From Jatrophihabitans_A sp035248685 (lineage in GTDB: Bacteria; Actinomycetota; Actinomycetes; Mycobacteriales; Jatrophihabitantaceae), in contig DATFHF010000003.1 in the NCBI GenBank assembly GCA_035248685.1, positions 62,001 through 126,000 of the forward strand: a stretch of 64,000 bases of DNA, given 5' to 3'. Positions within the stretch are counted from its first letter, which is position 1; every line of letters begins with the position of its first letter. This document shows, one piece after another, positions 15,913-24,889 of the stretch. The notes below the pieces were generated by a model that saw only the letters and a list, made by a program, of their open reading frames with translations, was not told the origin of the DNA and did not search any database. The translations under genes were made by a program, and so were the position numbers.

Positions 15913-16913
15913 TTCTGGTACCAGATCGTGTGGTTGAAATCGTAGGCAGTGGTCGCCAGCGCCGCGTAGGGTGACGCGGCATTGCGCAGCTGGAAGACGA
16001 CCGACGACAGGTTGGAAAGGTCTGTCCGGACCAGGATCGTCTGCCCGGTGATCAGGTTCATCCCCAGGTCGACGGCCAGCAGCGCCGTGGTACCCGCCGG
16101 CAGCCCGGTCGCCGTTGTCAGCCCGGAGGCGTCACTGTTCCCGAGCTTGCGCGCCACGAGTTTCCGGATCGGCTTCGTCGCATCGTAGGCGCCGTTCAGC
16201 GGAGTGCCGCCGAAGCCTTCCAGGGCGACGGGCGACCACCAGACGTCCCAACTCGCGCCGTTGTACACCTCGATGTTGTTGGTGTCCTCGCGGTAGATCG
16301 CGGTCCCGTCGTGCGGGACCAGCGCGTCTCGCTCGGCCTGCGTCCGCACAGGCAGCAGCCCGCCGGATGCCGTGGTGTACGGGGCGACGAAAGCGACGCT
16401 CGGGTTACCCGTCGTCGCCTTCGGCACGGTGATCTGCGCGAGCACCATCGCCCGGGCCGGCAGCGCCGGAGTGCCAGCGCCAGGCAGCGGAGGCGCCGGA
16501 GACGACGCCGGCGTTCCCTGCGAGTAGCCGATGACACCGCCGAGCAGGCCGCCGCCATCTTCGACGTTGTCGTTCGGCTCGACCCATATGACGTCGATCC
16601 TCGGGTTGCTCGCGCTGGCGGCCGGCACGGTGCCGGTGTCAGTGCCGTCCGTGGCGTAGAAGTACGGCGCGGCGGCCACAGGCACCTCTGTGTCGAGGAT
16701 TCCGGAGTGCGCAGCCACCGTCCAGGTCGTGTTACTCGCTCCTGACAGGGCAACGGTGGCGTCCGGAGTGCCCGGGCGGACACCGGACCGGCCACCCAGC
16801 GGGCGCGCCGCCGTGGCACCACGGACCAAGGCGGACAACGCTTGCCGGGTCTGCTGGGCGGTGAACGCCGGCGCCCCGGCTACCGCATCGAGGGGAAGCA
16901 CCACAACTGACAT
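15909..16913 (-). CDS. Minor tail protein
   Basis: 334 residues. The N-terminal FTAQQTRQALSALVRG and SGVRPG segments, a beta-rich Pro/Ala/Gly linker (SSPAPPLPGAGTPALP), and a C-terminal domain with IYREDTNNIEVYNGASWDVW look like a baseplate or fibre subunit. A similar N-terminal signature recurs in actinophage tail proteins lying between Dit and hub. No enzymatic motif is visible. Confidence 0.65.
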   Translation of the reverse strand: MSVVVLPLDAVAGAPAFTAQQTRQALSALVRGATAARPLGGRSGVRPGTPDATVALSGASNTTWTVAAHSGILDTEVPVAAAPYFYATDGTDTGTVPAASASNPRIDVIWVEPNDNVEDGGGLLGGVIGYSQGTPASSPAPPLPGAGTPALPARAMVLAQITVPKATTGNPSVAFVAPYTTASGGLLPVRTQAERDALVPHDGTAIYREDTNNIEVYNGASWDVWWSPVALEGFGGTPLNGAYDATKPIRKLVARKLGNSDASGLTTATGLPAGTTALLAVDLGMNLITGQTILVRTDLSNLSSVVFQLRNAASPYAALATTAYDFNHTIWYQK

Positions 16914-16925
16914 GAACGAATCCCC

Positions 16926-17756
16926 TTACTCGTAAGCCGGATACGCGGTGACGGTGAGCTTCGCCGTCGGGTTGTAGGCACCGGCGACGTTGAACGCGAA
17001 CTGGTTGTCGCCCGGGTCGAGACCGAACCAGCCACGGGAGCTGACGAACCCCGCACGGGACGCCTGCCCGTTTTCGAGCACGGACTTGTTGTCCATGTCG
17101 ATGTCCAGCCAGTTGCCCGCCCCCAGCGAATAGCCCGAGGCGAACATCAGCGCCTTGCCGCTGCCGAGGTGGGTCACCATCGGCGACGGGGCAGGTCCGT
17201 CGATGCGCAGCAGCACCTTGCCGACCTCATCGCCCGGGTTGTTAATCGTGATCAGCCCGGACACCTGCTGCGAGTTCCACTTCGCCGGGAAGGTCAACGG
17301 CCAGGTGATCCCACCCGATGACGACGGCAGGAACGTCGATGCAACGATCGGCACACCGAACTTGCGGTGGTCCTCCTGCTGCAACTGTGCGCTGAACGTG
17401 GCGAAGTACGGCGAGGCGTACCGCTGCACGTCGACCTGGCCCTCGCGGACAACCGACGCCGACAACGCCAGCCCGTACCGGGTGATCGTCAGCGTTGTCG
17501 GGTCGATCGAGATGGCCTTCTTCAGCCGTCCCAACGCTGGCACCAGCAGCGCCGGGTTATCCACCGTCACCGAGCCGGAAATCATCATCGGCTTCGGCTT
17601 CTTGAACCTCGGACCGATGACCGCCCGGCTCGCTGACGGCTTCTGAGTCAGGACAACGGTGGAACCGGTGCCCGAGTCCCACCCGTCGACCCGGACGCGC
17701 CACTTCGCACCCGGGTCGTTGTCGAAGTCCAGCGCCCCGTACACATGGACACCCAC
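16926..17756 (-). CDS. Distal tail (Dit-like) protein
   Basis: 276 residues, immediately downstream of the tape measure gene, the invariant place of the Dit ring protein in siphophages. It is beta-rich with paired arms around a central LITINNPGDEVGKVLLRIDG, which fits the galectin-like C-terminal domain of Dit. GTG 17756 is the likely start (gap 1 nt to the tape measure stop). Confidence 0.75.
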   Translation of the reverse strand: MGVHVYGALDFDNDPGAKWRVRVDGWDSGTGSTVVLTQKPSASRAVIGPRFKKPKPMMISGSVTVDNPALLVPALGRLKKAISIDPTTLTITRYGLALSASVVREGQVDVQRYASPYFATFSAQLQQEDHRKFGVPIVASTFLPSSSGGITWPLTFPAKWNSQQVSGLITINNPGDEVGKVLLRIDGPAPSPMVTHLGSGKALMFASGYSLGAGNWLDIDMDNKSVLENGQASRAGFVSSRGWFGLDPGDNQFAFNVAGAYNPTAKLTVTAYPAYE

Positions 17757-17757
17757 G

Positions 17758-20700
17758 TCACGCGCTCCTGGCCGTCACGAACAGGCCGACCCGAGTAGCC
17801 AACTGAGCACCGTCCTCGTTCGGCAATTGCGTGATGTAGAAGTGGTTATCCACGCGGGCCTTCTCGGCCGGCCGGTTATCCATCACCGACGCTGGCTTGG
17901 ACGGCAGCCGCACCGCGACCGAGGAGTTCACCCCGGCCAGGTGCGCGGACGCCGTGCTGGCGACCGTGCTGGCAGCTGTCTTCACCTTGCCGACGTTGGA
18001 CATCAGGCCGAGCGCGAACGACCCGGACCCGTTCGCTCCGAGACCGAAGGTGACCTTGGACGGGGAGTTGATCCCGAGATCCTTCTTCACCTGGACGACG
18101 ACCAGACCGGCCACGTGGGAAGCGGCCTTCTTGATCGCGGCGTCCTGCGAGGTGAGGCCCTTGATGTAGCCGGCCATCGTGTCGATGCCCGACTGGTACA
18201 TCGCCCGCGACACCGCCCCGCCAGCAGCGTCCGCCGCGCTTCGGGTGCTGGCATACAGACCGTTAATGATCTTGATCTGCGCCTTGGTCGCACCCTGCAA
18301 CGCGGCGACGTTCGCCCCGGCAGTCGCCACTCCGTCTTCGCCGAGCTGCTGCTCCAGGTCTTTGTTCAGGCCCTTCGCCTGCAACGCCAGCAGACCAGCC
18401 GCGAACTTCCGCGACTGGTCACGTTGCTTGGTCAGATCGGCGATGATCGACTCGGGCGTGGACGCTGCGGTGAACCCGTTCGAGTTCACCCCGGCCGTGG
18501 CGATATCGAATTCGCTGGTGATCTTGTCCGACACCTTCGCCGCCTCAGCAGTTTCGGCCGCCCGCTCGCTCGCGAGCGCTTGGCCAGCCACCTTCAGCTT
18601 CGCGACGATGCCCGCCCGCTCGTTGGCCAGGTGCTGCAACTGCCGGTTCTCACCGGACAGCACCGTGACCAGCGCGCCGTTGCCGAGCCCCTTGACCGCT
18701 GCGTTGTGGACGTCGCTGACCAGCTTGGTCATGGCCGAGTTGATCGTGGCGGCCGTGCCGCTGATCGCCGTGACCAGACGCGGAAGGTCCGACTCGGTAA
18801 CGGAGAACCGCAACGAGTCCAGCGCCTTCGCCACCGCACTACCGGCCGATGAACCACCGGACCCACCGGATGCCGCCGGTAGGTGGCCAAGCGACACCCG
18901 GCCGTTCTTCCCGCCCGGCACCAGGCCACCGCCGGCGTACCCCGGCAACGCGACCAGTTGAGCGCCGCGGTTGCCTGCCTCCAACGCCCCGCGGTTGCGG
19001 GACGCGGACGCCTCGGTGCTCATGAACTCGCCCTTGGACGCCCGGATGACCACGCTGTCCGACTGGCCGGTGCCAGGTCCGTCGATGATCCCGCCGGTAG
19101 CCTTCCGCTGGGTCCGCTCCCCCGCCTGCTGCCCGTGCAACGTCGCACCGGCCGTGGTCGAGGTGACGACCTCGGTGTAGACGACTGCCCCGCTCAGTTC
19201 CTTCAGCTGCGCCTTGATCGAGCGAATCTTGGCCGTTGCGGAATCGGTGATCGACACCTCGGGCGCGGCCTTGACCGTCGCCAGTTGCCCGATCGACTTG
19301 ATCAGCGCATCGACCGCTTCGTTGCTCAGCCCGGCGGCCCGCGCAGCCGCACGGATCCTGTCCTCATTCGCCTTCAGTTGGGCGTTGCCGGCCTGCAAAC
19401 CGGCAGTCATCCCCTCCTGAGCTGCGACCGAATCCGCTGTCGCCTGCGCCTGGTCCTTCGCGGCCTGGATGATGTTCACCAGCTGCTCGCGGTTGCGCCG
19501 ACCCTCGGCAGTGTTCTGCGACATGGCCTTGCCACTGTCACCGAACGACTTGGCGTTGGCGTCCACGGTTGAGCTGATCTGATCGAGGGAATCCAGGAAC
19601 GCGTTGGTCGTGGTCTCGACGGACAGGTTCACCCCGTTCAGGGTGTCCAGCGCGTCCTTCAGCAACTCGGCGGCGGTCTTCTGCTGAACCATCGCCTCGG
19701 TTGTGTCGTTGACCGTCGAGCCGACCTGCTGCTGGCCTTGGACGAGATTGCCACTGGCATCGACGGTGTAGACCATCGACGCGGCCAGGTCCTTGTTGGC
19801 TTGCGCGGCCTCGCTGGTCACCGTGGCGTTCTGCCCGAGAGCGGCCTTCGAGTCCTGGTACCCGGTGACAGCCTCCTTGATCTTGCTGTTGGTCCCGCCG
19901 ATGGCGTCACGCAGCTTGTAGTAGGCATCGGCGCCGTCATCGGCGCCGGACGTCACGTTGTCCGCCGCCGCCCCGGAGTCGATCGAGGCTCGCTTCCACT
20001 GATCCAGGACAGCGTTGACCTTCGCCAGCGCATCGGCGTTACCCAGCGACGCATCGGTCAGATCGGACAGGCTGATCCCGAACTGCTTAGCCGCAGCGAC
20101 CGCACCTTGCTTCTGTAGGGCGTTGAACACGGCCGCCTTGGTGTTCTCACCGAGCGCACCGGAGTCCTGCTGGATCGCCGTGGTGAAATCCTGCACCTGC
20201 TGCCGGTCAGCGGCCACGCTCGCGGCGTGCTTCTGCCACGCGTACGCAGCAACCCCGAGGGCCAGCCCCAACGCGCCGAGCGCGATTGTGCCGCTACTGA
20301 TGGTCGATTCGGCCGTGCCGATCGTGCTGACCGAATCCCGGGCGTACATCGCCTTCAGCCGCACGGTGTCCAGCGCCGAGCCGACAGCGGAGACTGCCGT
20401 CTTGGCGATCTGGTAGCCCTTGTACGCAGCCCACATGCCTAGCACCGCAGTGCCCAGCCCGGTCACGATCGACCGCTGGCCGTCCATCAGGTGGCCGGCT
20501 TCGCCGAGCCCGGACACCAGCAGTCGCACCACATCGACCGCGCCGTGCACGGTCGGCACCAGCACGTCGCCGATCTCATGCTCCAGTGGCTGGAGGGTGT
20601 GCTGCGCGGTCGACAGTGCGGCCGGCAGCTTCTCCCCGATCCAGAACACCGCGGCGGCCAAAGCCGGTTCGGCCTTGCCTTCGATGTCGATGGCCCAGCT

Positions 20701-22023
20701 GGTGACTTCCTTGCGCAGCAGCGCCCCGCCGGCCGACAGGCCGCGGTTCATCTTGTCCGCGTACTCCTGGACGTTGCCGGCCTGCATCTTCTTGTAGAAC
20801 TCATCGAAGGCTTCGGACCCGCCGGTCGCGAAGTTGATCACGGCGTTCTTGGCCCGGTTGCCGAACGCGATCTGCACGGCTTGGCCGAACTGCTGCGGGT
20901 TCAACCGCTGCTGAGCGGCGTGCAACTGGTCGATGACCTTCGGCAGGCCAACGAACTTGCCCTGCGAGTCGTACGCCTCGACGCCGAGGTCATGCAGCGC
21001 AGCCTTGGCCGACTTGGTAGTCGGGTTCAGCCGGGTCAGCATGTTCATCAGCGCGGTGCCGCCGAGGGTGCCCTGCATGCCGGACTTCGCCAGCTCGACC
21101 AGGGCGGCGGCGGTGTAGGTGACGTCCAGGCCGACGGTGCGCGCGGTGGGACCGGCGTACTTCAGACCGTCGAACAGGTCCATCAGGCCGCCACCGGCCG
21201 AGTTCGCCGCCGCCGCGAGGACGTTGGCGACGTGGCCGGCCTGGTCAGCCTTCAGGTGGAAGTCGTCCAGGGTGTCACCGAGCACCCGCGCGGAGTCGGC
21301 GGTCTGCACCTGGGCAGCGGAGGCGAGCAGCAGCGCCGGACGAGCGGCGACCATCGCCCGGTCGAGGGACACACCAGCCTTGACCAGATCGTCAATGGCC
21401 TGCGCGGCGTCCACTGCGGTCGCCTTCGGCACGGTCAAGTCCTTGCCGAGACCGACAGCGGTCTCGCGGACCTTGGTCATCTCCTCGTCGGTGGCGTGCG
21501 AGGCGGCCTGCACCCCGTTCAACGCGACGGTGAGCTGAGCACCGGACTTGGCGTACTCGATGCCCTTCATGGCCAGGTCGAACGCGCCCAGCGCCACACC
21601 GAACTTCGCGGCCGTCGCTACCGCACCGGTCGCGGTCGACATGGCCCGCTGCCACATCGTCGGGTCCGGCGGTGCCGGAGGCTTCAGCGAGGCGACCCGC
21701 TCCCGGGCACGAATCAGGGTCGCCTCGGCCGATGCCAGACGGGCCGTGGATGCCTCGCCGTCGGCCAGAACCGCGTTGTAGCGCTCCTGAGCGGCCAAGG
21801 CAGACAGCTGGGCCGCGCGGAGCTTCCCGGAGCGGCTGGCGAGGCTGTCAGCAGCCGTCCCGGCACGCTGCAACCGGGCCTCACCCTGCCCGACGGACTC
21901 ACCGAGCCGACGGGCCGAGGTTGCGGTCAGGTCGAGGCTGCGCTGGGCGCTGGTCAGGTCCCGCTCGGAGGTGCCCCTGTCGATGCGCAGGTAGCCGACG
22001 AGTTCACCGATCGACAGCGCCAC
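17758..22023 (-). CDS. Tail tape measure protein
   Basis: 1,421 residues, the longest gene of the phage. Its length sets tail length, predicting a tail of roughly 200 nm by the usual 1.5 Angstrom per residue. The N-terminal half has TP901-type tape-measure features (SLDRAMVAARPALLLASAAQ, GLMDLFDGLKYAGPTARTVG). Long helical and coiled regions with hydrophobic segments (TIALGALGLALGVAAYAWQ) follow. The C-terminus carries SPSKVTFGLGANGSGSF. GTG 22023 is preceded by a strong GGAGG. Confidence 0.93.
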   Translation of the reverse strand: MALSIGELVGYLRIDRGTSERDLTSAQRSLDLTATSARRLGESVGQGEARLQRAGTAADSLASRSGKLRAAQLSALAAQERYNAVLADGEASTARLASAEATLIRARERVASLKPPAPPDPTMWQRAMSTATGAVATAAKFGVALGAFDLAMKGIEYAKSGAQLTVALNGVQAASHATDEEMTKVRETAVGLGKDLTVPKATAVDAAQAIDDLVKAGVSLDRAMVAARPALLLASAAQVQTADSARVLGDTLDDFHLKADQAGHVANVLAAAANSAGGGLMDLFDGLKYAGPTARTVGLDVTYTAAALVELAKSGMQGTLGGTALMNMLTRLNPTTKSAKAALHDLGVEAYDSQGKFVGLPKVIDQLHAAQQRLNPQQFGQAVQIAFGNRAKNAVINFATGGSEAFDEFYKKMQAGNVQEYADKMNRGLSAGGALLRKEVTSWAIDIEGKAEPALAAAVFWIGEKLPAALSTAQHTLQPLEHEIGDVLVPTVHGAVDVVRLLVSGLGEAGHLMDGQRSIVTGLGTAVLGMWAAYKGYQIAKTAVSAVGSALDTVRLKAMYARDSVSTIGTAESTISSGTIALGALGLALGVAAYAWQKHAASVAADRQQVQDFTTAIQQDSGALGENTKAAVFNALQKQGAVAAAKQFGISLSDLTDASLGNADALAKVNAVLDQWKRASIDSGAAADNVTSGADDGADAYYKLRDAIGGTNSKIKEAVTGYQDSKAALGQNATVTSEAAQANKDLAASMVYTVDASGNLVQGQQQVGSTVNDTTEAMVQQKTAAELLKDALDTLNGVNLSVETTTNAFLDSLDQISSTVDANAKSFGDSGKAMSQNTAEGRRNREQLVNIIQAAKDQAQATADSVAAQEGMTAGLQAGNAQLKANEDRIRAAARAAGLSNEAVDALIKSIGQLATVKAAPEVSITDSATAKIRSIKAQLKELSGAVVYTEVVTSTTAGATLHGQQAGERTQRKATGGIIDGPGTGQSDSVVIRASKGEFMSTEASASRNRGALEAGNRGAQLVALPGYAGGGLVPGGKNGRVSLGHLPAASGGSGGSSAGSAVAKALDSLRFSVTESDLPRLVTAISGTAATINSAMTKLVSDVHNAAVKGLGNGALVTVLSGENRQLQHLANERAGIVAKLKVAGQALASERAAETAEAAKVSDKITSEFDIATAGVNSNGFTAASTPESIIADLTKQRDQSRKFAAGLLALQAKGLNKDLEQQLGEDGVATAGANVAALQGATKAQIKIINGLYASTRSAADAAGGAVSRAMYQSGIDTMAGYIKGLTSQDAAIKKAASHVAGLVVVQVKKDLGINSPSKVTFGLGANGSGSFALGLMSNVGKVKTAASTVASTASAHLAGVNSSVAVRLPSKPASVMDNRPAEKARVDNHFYITQLPNEDGAQLATRVGLFVTARSA

Positions 22024-22037
22024 GACAAGAACACCTC

Positions 22038-22361
22038 CTACCTGGGTTTGGGCGGGTTGTAGTGCTGCCAGAGACGGGAATCACGCGTGGCGAAGAGGCC
22101 GACGATGCGGACCTTCAGCCACCGGGCCGATCGGGTGCGGAGGATGCCGGATTCGACATCGACGCCGCGGTCTTGGAGGTCGGCCTCGATCAGCGCCCAC
22201 TGGCTCAGCAGCTCAGCCCACGTCAGGGCTGGCCCGTCGCCTACTTCCGGCGGGAGTTCGTACCACTCCCAGAGACCCGTCGCCGGGTCGTAGTCGCCGC
22301 ACCCGTACTCGTCGACGTCGTAGATCGGCTCGACCTGCGCCGGGCCGGTTGGGCTTTTCCC
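22038..22361 (-). CDS. Tail assembly chaperone, frameshift extension (GT-type)
   Basis: The -1 frame reached after the slippery heptamer at 22355-22361 encodes 105 further residues (from KSPTGPAQVE to WQHYNPPKPR). The fused product of the ATG at 22711 would be 224 residues. As in lambda G/GT, the short and long forms chaperone tape-measure and tail-tube assembly. The Tyr/Asp/Trp-rich early part and the position directly upstream of the tape measure gene fit this. An independent start in this frame lacks a ribosome-binding site. Confidence 0.82.
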   Translation of the reverse strand, partial: GKSPTGPAQVEPIYDVDEYGCGDYDPATGLWEWYELPPEVGDGPALTWAELLSQWALIEADLQDRGVDVESGILRTRSARWLKVRIVGLFATRDSRLWQHYNPPKPR

Positions 22362-22711
22362 GCCGACTCCCACATCAGTTCGGCGACCTTCTCCTCACCG
22401 ATCTGCCAGAAGTAAGCGGTCAGCCCGGCGTGCTTCAACTCGGGTCCGCTGATCTTGGCTGCGACAAGCTGGTCGAAGGTGGGTCCAAGCGCGAGCCGGT
22501 ACATGTCGATCTCGGTCAGACCGGTTACCGCGTCGGCGTTGCGCGATGCGGCGGCCGGCCGGCCGGCGACCAGATCAGCTGAGCGGTTGTGAATGTCCTG
22601 CAACCGCAACCAGGTCTCGGCGTCGGCTGCGGCGACCGTGTACGTCTTGCCGCCGATGGGCAGCTTCAGCACGGGCGCGTCCAGCATTTCCCGCAGGTCG
22701 GACAAGGCCAT
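22241..22711 (-). CDS. Tail assembly chaperone (G-type, unshifted product)
   Basis: 156 residues from ATG 22711, which has AAAGGA upstream. It is mostly helical (ETWLRLQDIHNRSADLVAGR; TEIDMYRLALGPTFDQLVAA). The last about 37 residues after the frameshift point are Arg/Ser/Thr-rich and look like unselected zero-frame extension. It lies between the major tail protein and the tape measure, the standard place of gpG. Confidence 0.85.
   Translation of the reverse strand: MALSDLREMLDAPVLKLPIGGKTYTVAAADAETWLRLQDIHNRSADLVAGRPAAASRNADAVTGLTEIDMYRLALGPTFDQLVAAKISGPELKHAGLTAYFWQIGEEKVAELMWESAGKAQPARRRSSRSTTSTSTGAATTTRRRVSGSGTNSRRK
22355..22361 (-). other. Canonical -1 programmed frameshift site G GGA AAA
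   Basis: Read on the minus strand the heptamer is GGGAAAA, in zero-frame register G GGA AAA (codons GCG GGA AAA GCC). Slipping back one base gives GGG AAA AGC, which opens the long downstream frame. It fits the X XXY YYZ rule and the conserved location in tail chaperone genes. Confidence 0.88.
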
Positions 22712-22753
22712 GATCGGTCGGTCCTTTCAGGTCAGGGTTTCGATGGGCAGGCC

Positions 22754-22802
22754 GAACCCGGCGCGGAACGCCTCACTGTTGAGGTGGTTCCGCGCCGGGT
22801 TC
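22754..22802 (-). terminator. Large perfect hairpin after the major tail protein gene
   Basis: A 16-bp perfect stem (22754-22769 with 22787-22802) encloses a second 5-bp stem (CCTCA 22771-22775, TGAGG 22780-22784). There is no U-tract. Lying between the tail-tube gene and the chaperone genes, it probably reduces read-through or protects the 3' end of the major tail mRNA. Confidence 0.75.
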
Positions 22803-22811
22803 GAGGTCAGA

Positions 22812-23549
22812 TCAGGCGGCCGGGTTGGTGATCGGGGTACGGGCGCCCTGGCCGCTCAGGGTCACCGAGACGGTGCTCAGCGCGGTGGAGTTGCCGCCGT
22901 CCTCACTCCACTGCACCTGGGCGTAGCCCTCCCACGCCTCGCCGCCGCCGTCGCGCTCGTACCAGCGGACTCGGACGACGCCGGCGCCGCCGAACTCGTT
23001 CGACGCGAGGCGCAGCGTCTCCTGGCCGGGGTCGTAGACGTTGGACGTGACGCCCTTCTTACGGATCAGCTTCAGGACGTTGGCCCACTTCGAACCGGTC
23101 TTGGCGTCCGAGCCGAAGCCGTCGGAGTCGTAGTCCGAGTCGTCCTGCATGGTCGACGGGTTCGACGGCTGGAAGTCGGACATGGCGCGCACCGGGATGT
23201 ACTCGGTGCCGTCCTGTGCGGCCGAGATGTCGACGTCCAGCTTCCACTTCCGGGCACCGGTCGAGACCAGCACCTCCTGAACCGCGGGCGCGGCGTAGAC
23301 GAACGGCACCGGACCGTTGACCTCGGTGTCGGTGTCGCTGTCGATGACGTGCACAGCAGCGTTGCCGGCCGCACCGGCCGGTGTCTTGAACACCAGCGTC
23401 GTCGCCGTCGGGGTGCCGACGATCGCGGCCTGCTTGTTGCCGACCAGCACCACGTCCACGGTGTCGAGCGCCGTGCCGGTGATGGTGACCGTGGTGCCGC
23501 CGACCGTGGAACCGGTCGTCGGGGTGAACGAGGTGATGGCCAGAGCCAT
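22812..23549 (-). CDS. Major tail (tube) protein with an N-terminal IPT/TIG-type Ig domain
   Basis: 245 residues. Residues 1-88 have the IPT/TIG pattern (ITSFTPTTGSTVGGTTVTITGT, ending VPFVYAAP). The remainder (WKLDVDISAAQDGTEYIPVRAMSDFQP) is the tail-tube domain. Ig domains on tube proteins are usually C-terminal, so the N-terminal placement is notable. They decorate the tail surface and bind carbohydrates weakly. Its position, two genes upstream of the tape measure, confirms the role. Confidence 0.85.
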   Translation of the reverse strand: MALAITSFTPTTGSTVGGTTVTITGTALDTVDVVLVGNKQAAIVGTPTATTLVFKTPAGAAGNAAVHVIDSDTDTEVNGPVPFVYAAPAVQEVLVSTGARKWKLDVDISAAQDGTEYIPVRAMSDFQPSNPSTMQDDSDYDSDGFGSDAKTGSKWANVLKLIRKKGVTSNVYDPGQETLRLASNEFGGAGVVRVRWYERDGGGEAWEGYAQVQWSEDGGNSTALSTVSVTLSGQGARTPITNPAA

Positions 23550-23575
23550 GACGATGCCCTCCTAGGCAGAGTGGT

Positions 23576-24007
23576 TCAGTCGGTACTGAGCTGCGAAGGC
23601 CAGGCGACCCGCGCGTAGAAGTTGTTGCTGTTTTCCCATCGCTGATTGGCGTCTGGCCCCAGCGGGAGACTGGATTGGTGCCACATGACCGTCACCGGCA
23701 CACCGCCGATGCTCGTGTCGTGTAGCCCGTTCAGGGCGTTGAACACCTGATCGTCAACGTCCTGGTCAGTGGTCGGATCGGTGCTGGCGCGGGTCCGGAT
23801 TTGCGCGCACAGCAGCGCGTCACCCGTGCCGGGATCGTTGCTCATCAACCAGGCGGTGATCACGATGAGCCGGTCCGGGGCGTTCGGGATCGACCGAATC
23901 AGGATCGCCGTTTCGTCCGACGCGTACGGGGTGTCCGGCCGCCACGTGCCGATACCGGCAGCGGCGAGCAGTTCGGCGAGGCCGGTCTCGAATGCGCTGA
24001 GACTCAC
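23576..24007 (-). CDS. Tail terminator / minor capsid-like protein
   Basis: 143 residues (FETGLAELLAAAGIGTW, SNDPGTGDALLCAQIRTR, VDDQVFNALNGLH). Size, mixed alpha/beta layout and position just before the tail tube fit the tail-terminator (gpU / minor capsid PF12691-like) group. GTG 24007 overlaps the previous stop as GTGA. Confidence 0.65.
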   Translation of the reverse strand: MSLSAFETGLAELLAAAGIGTWRPDTPYASDETAILIRSIPNAPDRLIVITAWLMSNDPGTGDALLCAQIRTRASTDPTTDQDVDDQVFNALNGLHDTSIGGVPVTVMWHQSSLPLGPDANQRWENSNNFYARVAWPSQLSTD

Positions 24008-24384
24008 AGTTCACCCCGCAGGGCAGCGGCGACCACTTCGAGCGCCGATTCGCCGCCTTCGATCAGGGACCGTTCAAGGAACTTGTTCTCGCCGCCGGAC
24101 GGGTAGGTCTCCGCGCCGTGCTCCGGCGTTCCTTCATGGGTGAAGATCGCCCACCAGGCTTCGTAGCCGATCGCGACCCGATCACCGGCCGTACTGCCGG
24201 TCTCCAGGCGGACGAATCCGGTGTCGGTCATGTGCACGCCGTGCTTGGGGTGTTCCTCGCGCGGTGCCCGTTCGTTGGAGACGCCGAGGATCGCCTCGCC
24301 GCCCTTGACCAGGCCGCGGCGAAGCCGTGTATCGAGTTCCAAGCCGAGGTCGTGATTCAGGGTGAGCTTAATTTCCATGCCCAT
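24004..24384 (-). CDS. HK97 gp10-like neck protein
   Basis: 126 residues. The segment LRRGLVKGGEAILGVSNERAP, then VHMTDTGFVR and a helix FLERSLIEGGESALEVVAAA, follow the gp10 / tail-completion pattern (helix, beta sheet with an HTGxL-like step, helix). It probably joins head connector and tail. Confidence 0.65.
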   Translation of the reverse strand: MGMEIKLTLNHDLGLELDTRLRRGLVKGGEAILGVSNERAPREEHPKHGVHMTDTGFVRLETGSTAGDRVAIGYEAWWAIFTHEGTPEHGAETYPSGGENKFLERSLIEGGESALEVVAAALRGEL

Positions 24385-24403
24385 CGGCAGCGCACCTCGC
24401 TTG

Positions 24404-24727
24404 TCAGGTCAGGGCGACCTCGATGTGATCGGGCAGACCGAGCGCCCCGGAATCGCCGCGGCCCACGGTCAGCACGCGGGCTTCCCGGCCGGACGGCAGC
24501 AGCACCTTGGCGTTCACGGTGAACGGCGCGGCATCGGCCAGGTCAGCAGCGAGCGTGGCGGTGGACACCACTTCGGCGCCGTTGCTGTCGCGGACGAGCT
24601 TCACCGCGTCCTCGACCCAGCACATGACCGGCACGGCGGTGTCCCACAGGTCACCAGCGCGGCCCGATGTGCCGAGGTAAGGGGAAACCTGCACCTCGTG
24701 CACCCAAAAGCAGTCGAGGTCACCCAC
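24404..24727 (-). CDS. Putative head-tail stopper protein
   Basis: 107 residues from GTG 24727. It is a small beta-rich protein (VEDAVKLVRDSNGAEVVST, TVNAKVLLPSGREARVLTV) in the connector gene block. The start is uncertain; a longer in-frame reading begins at 24787. The adjoining stretch 24728-24889 holds no other gene. Confidence 0.6.
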   Translation of the reverse strand: MGDLDCFWVHEVQVSPYLGTSGRAGDLWDTAVPVMCWVEDAVKLVRDSNGAEVVSTATLAADLADAAPFTVNAKVLLPSGREARVLTVGRGDSGALGLPDHIEVALT

Positions 24728-24889
24728 CGCGCACCGTCCTATTGCTCGGGTTGGTTGGAGGCCGGGACGGTGCGCAGGTCGGCTCATAGCAGGGAGGGAA
24801 AGAGACCGGCGTGAAACTCCCCGAGCGCGCCTTAACGCGTACCCAAATGACTTTTGCCGGCGCGAGTTTGACGCACCGCCCCGAAGTTC

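Noticed and set aside
20491..22062. Long plus-strand open frame opposite the tape measure (also 17659-18852)
   Set aside because: Antisense shadows of a high-GC gene: no ribosome-binding site, composition rich in Arg/Gly/Val, and no recognisable domain.
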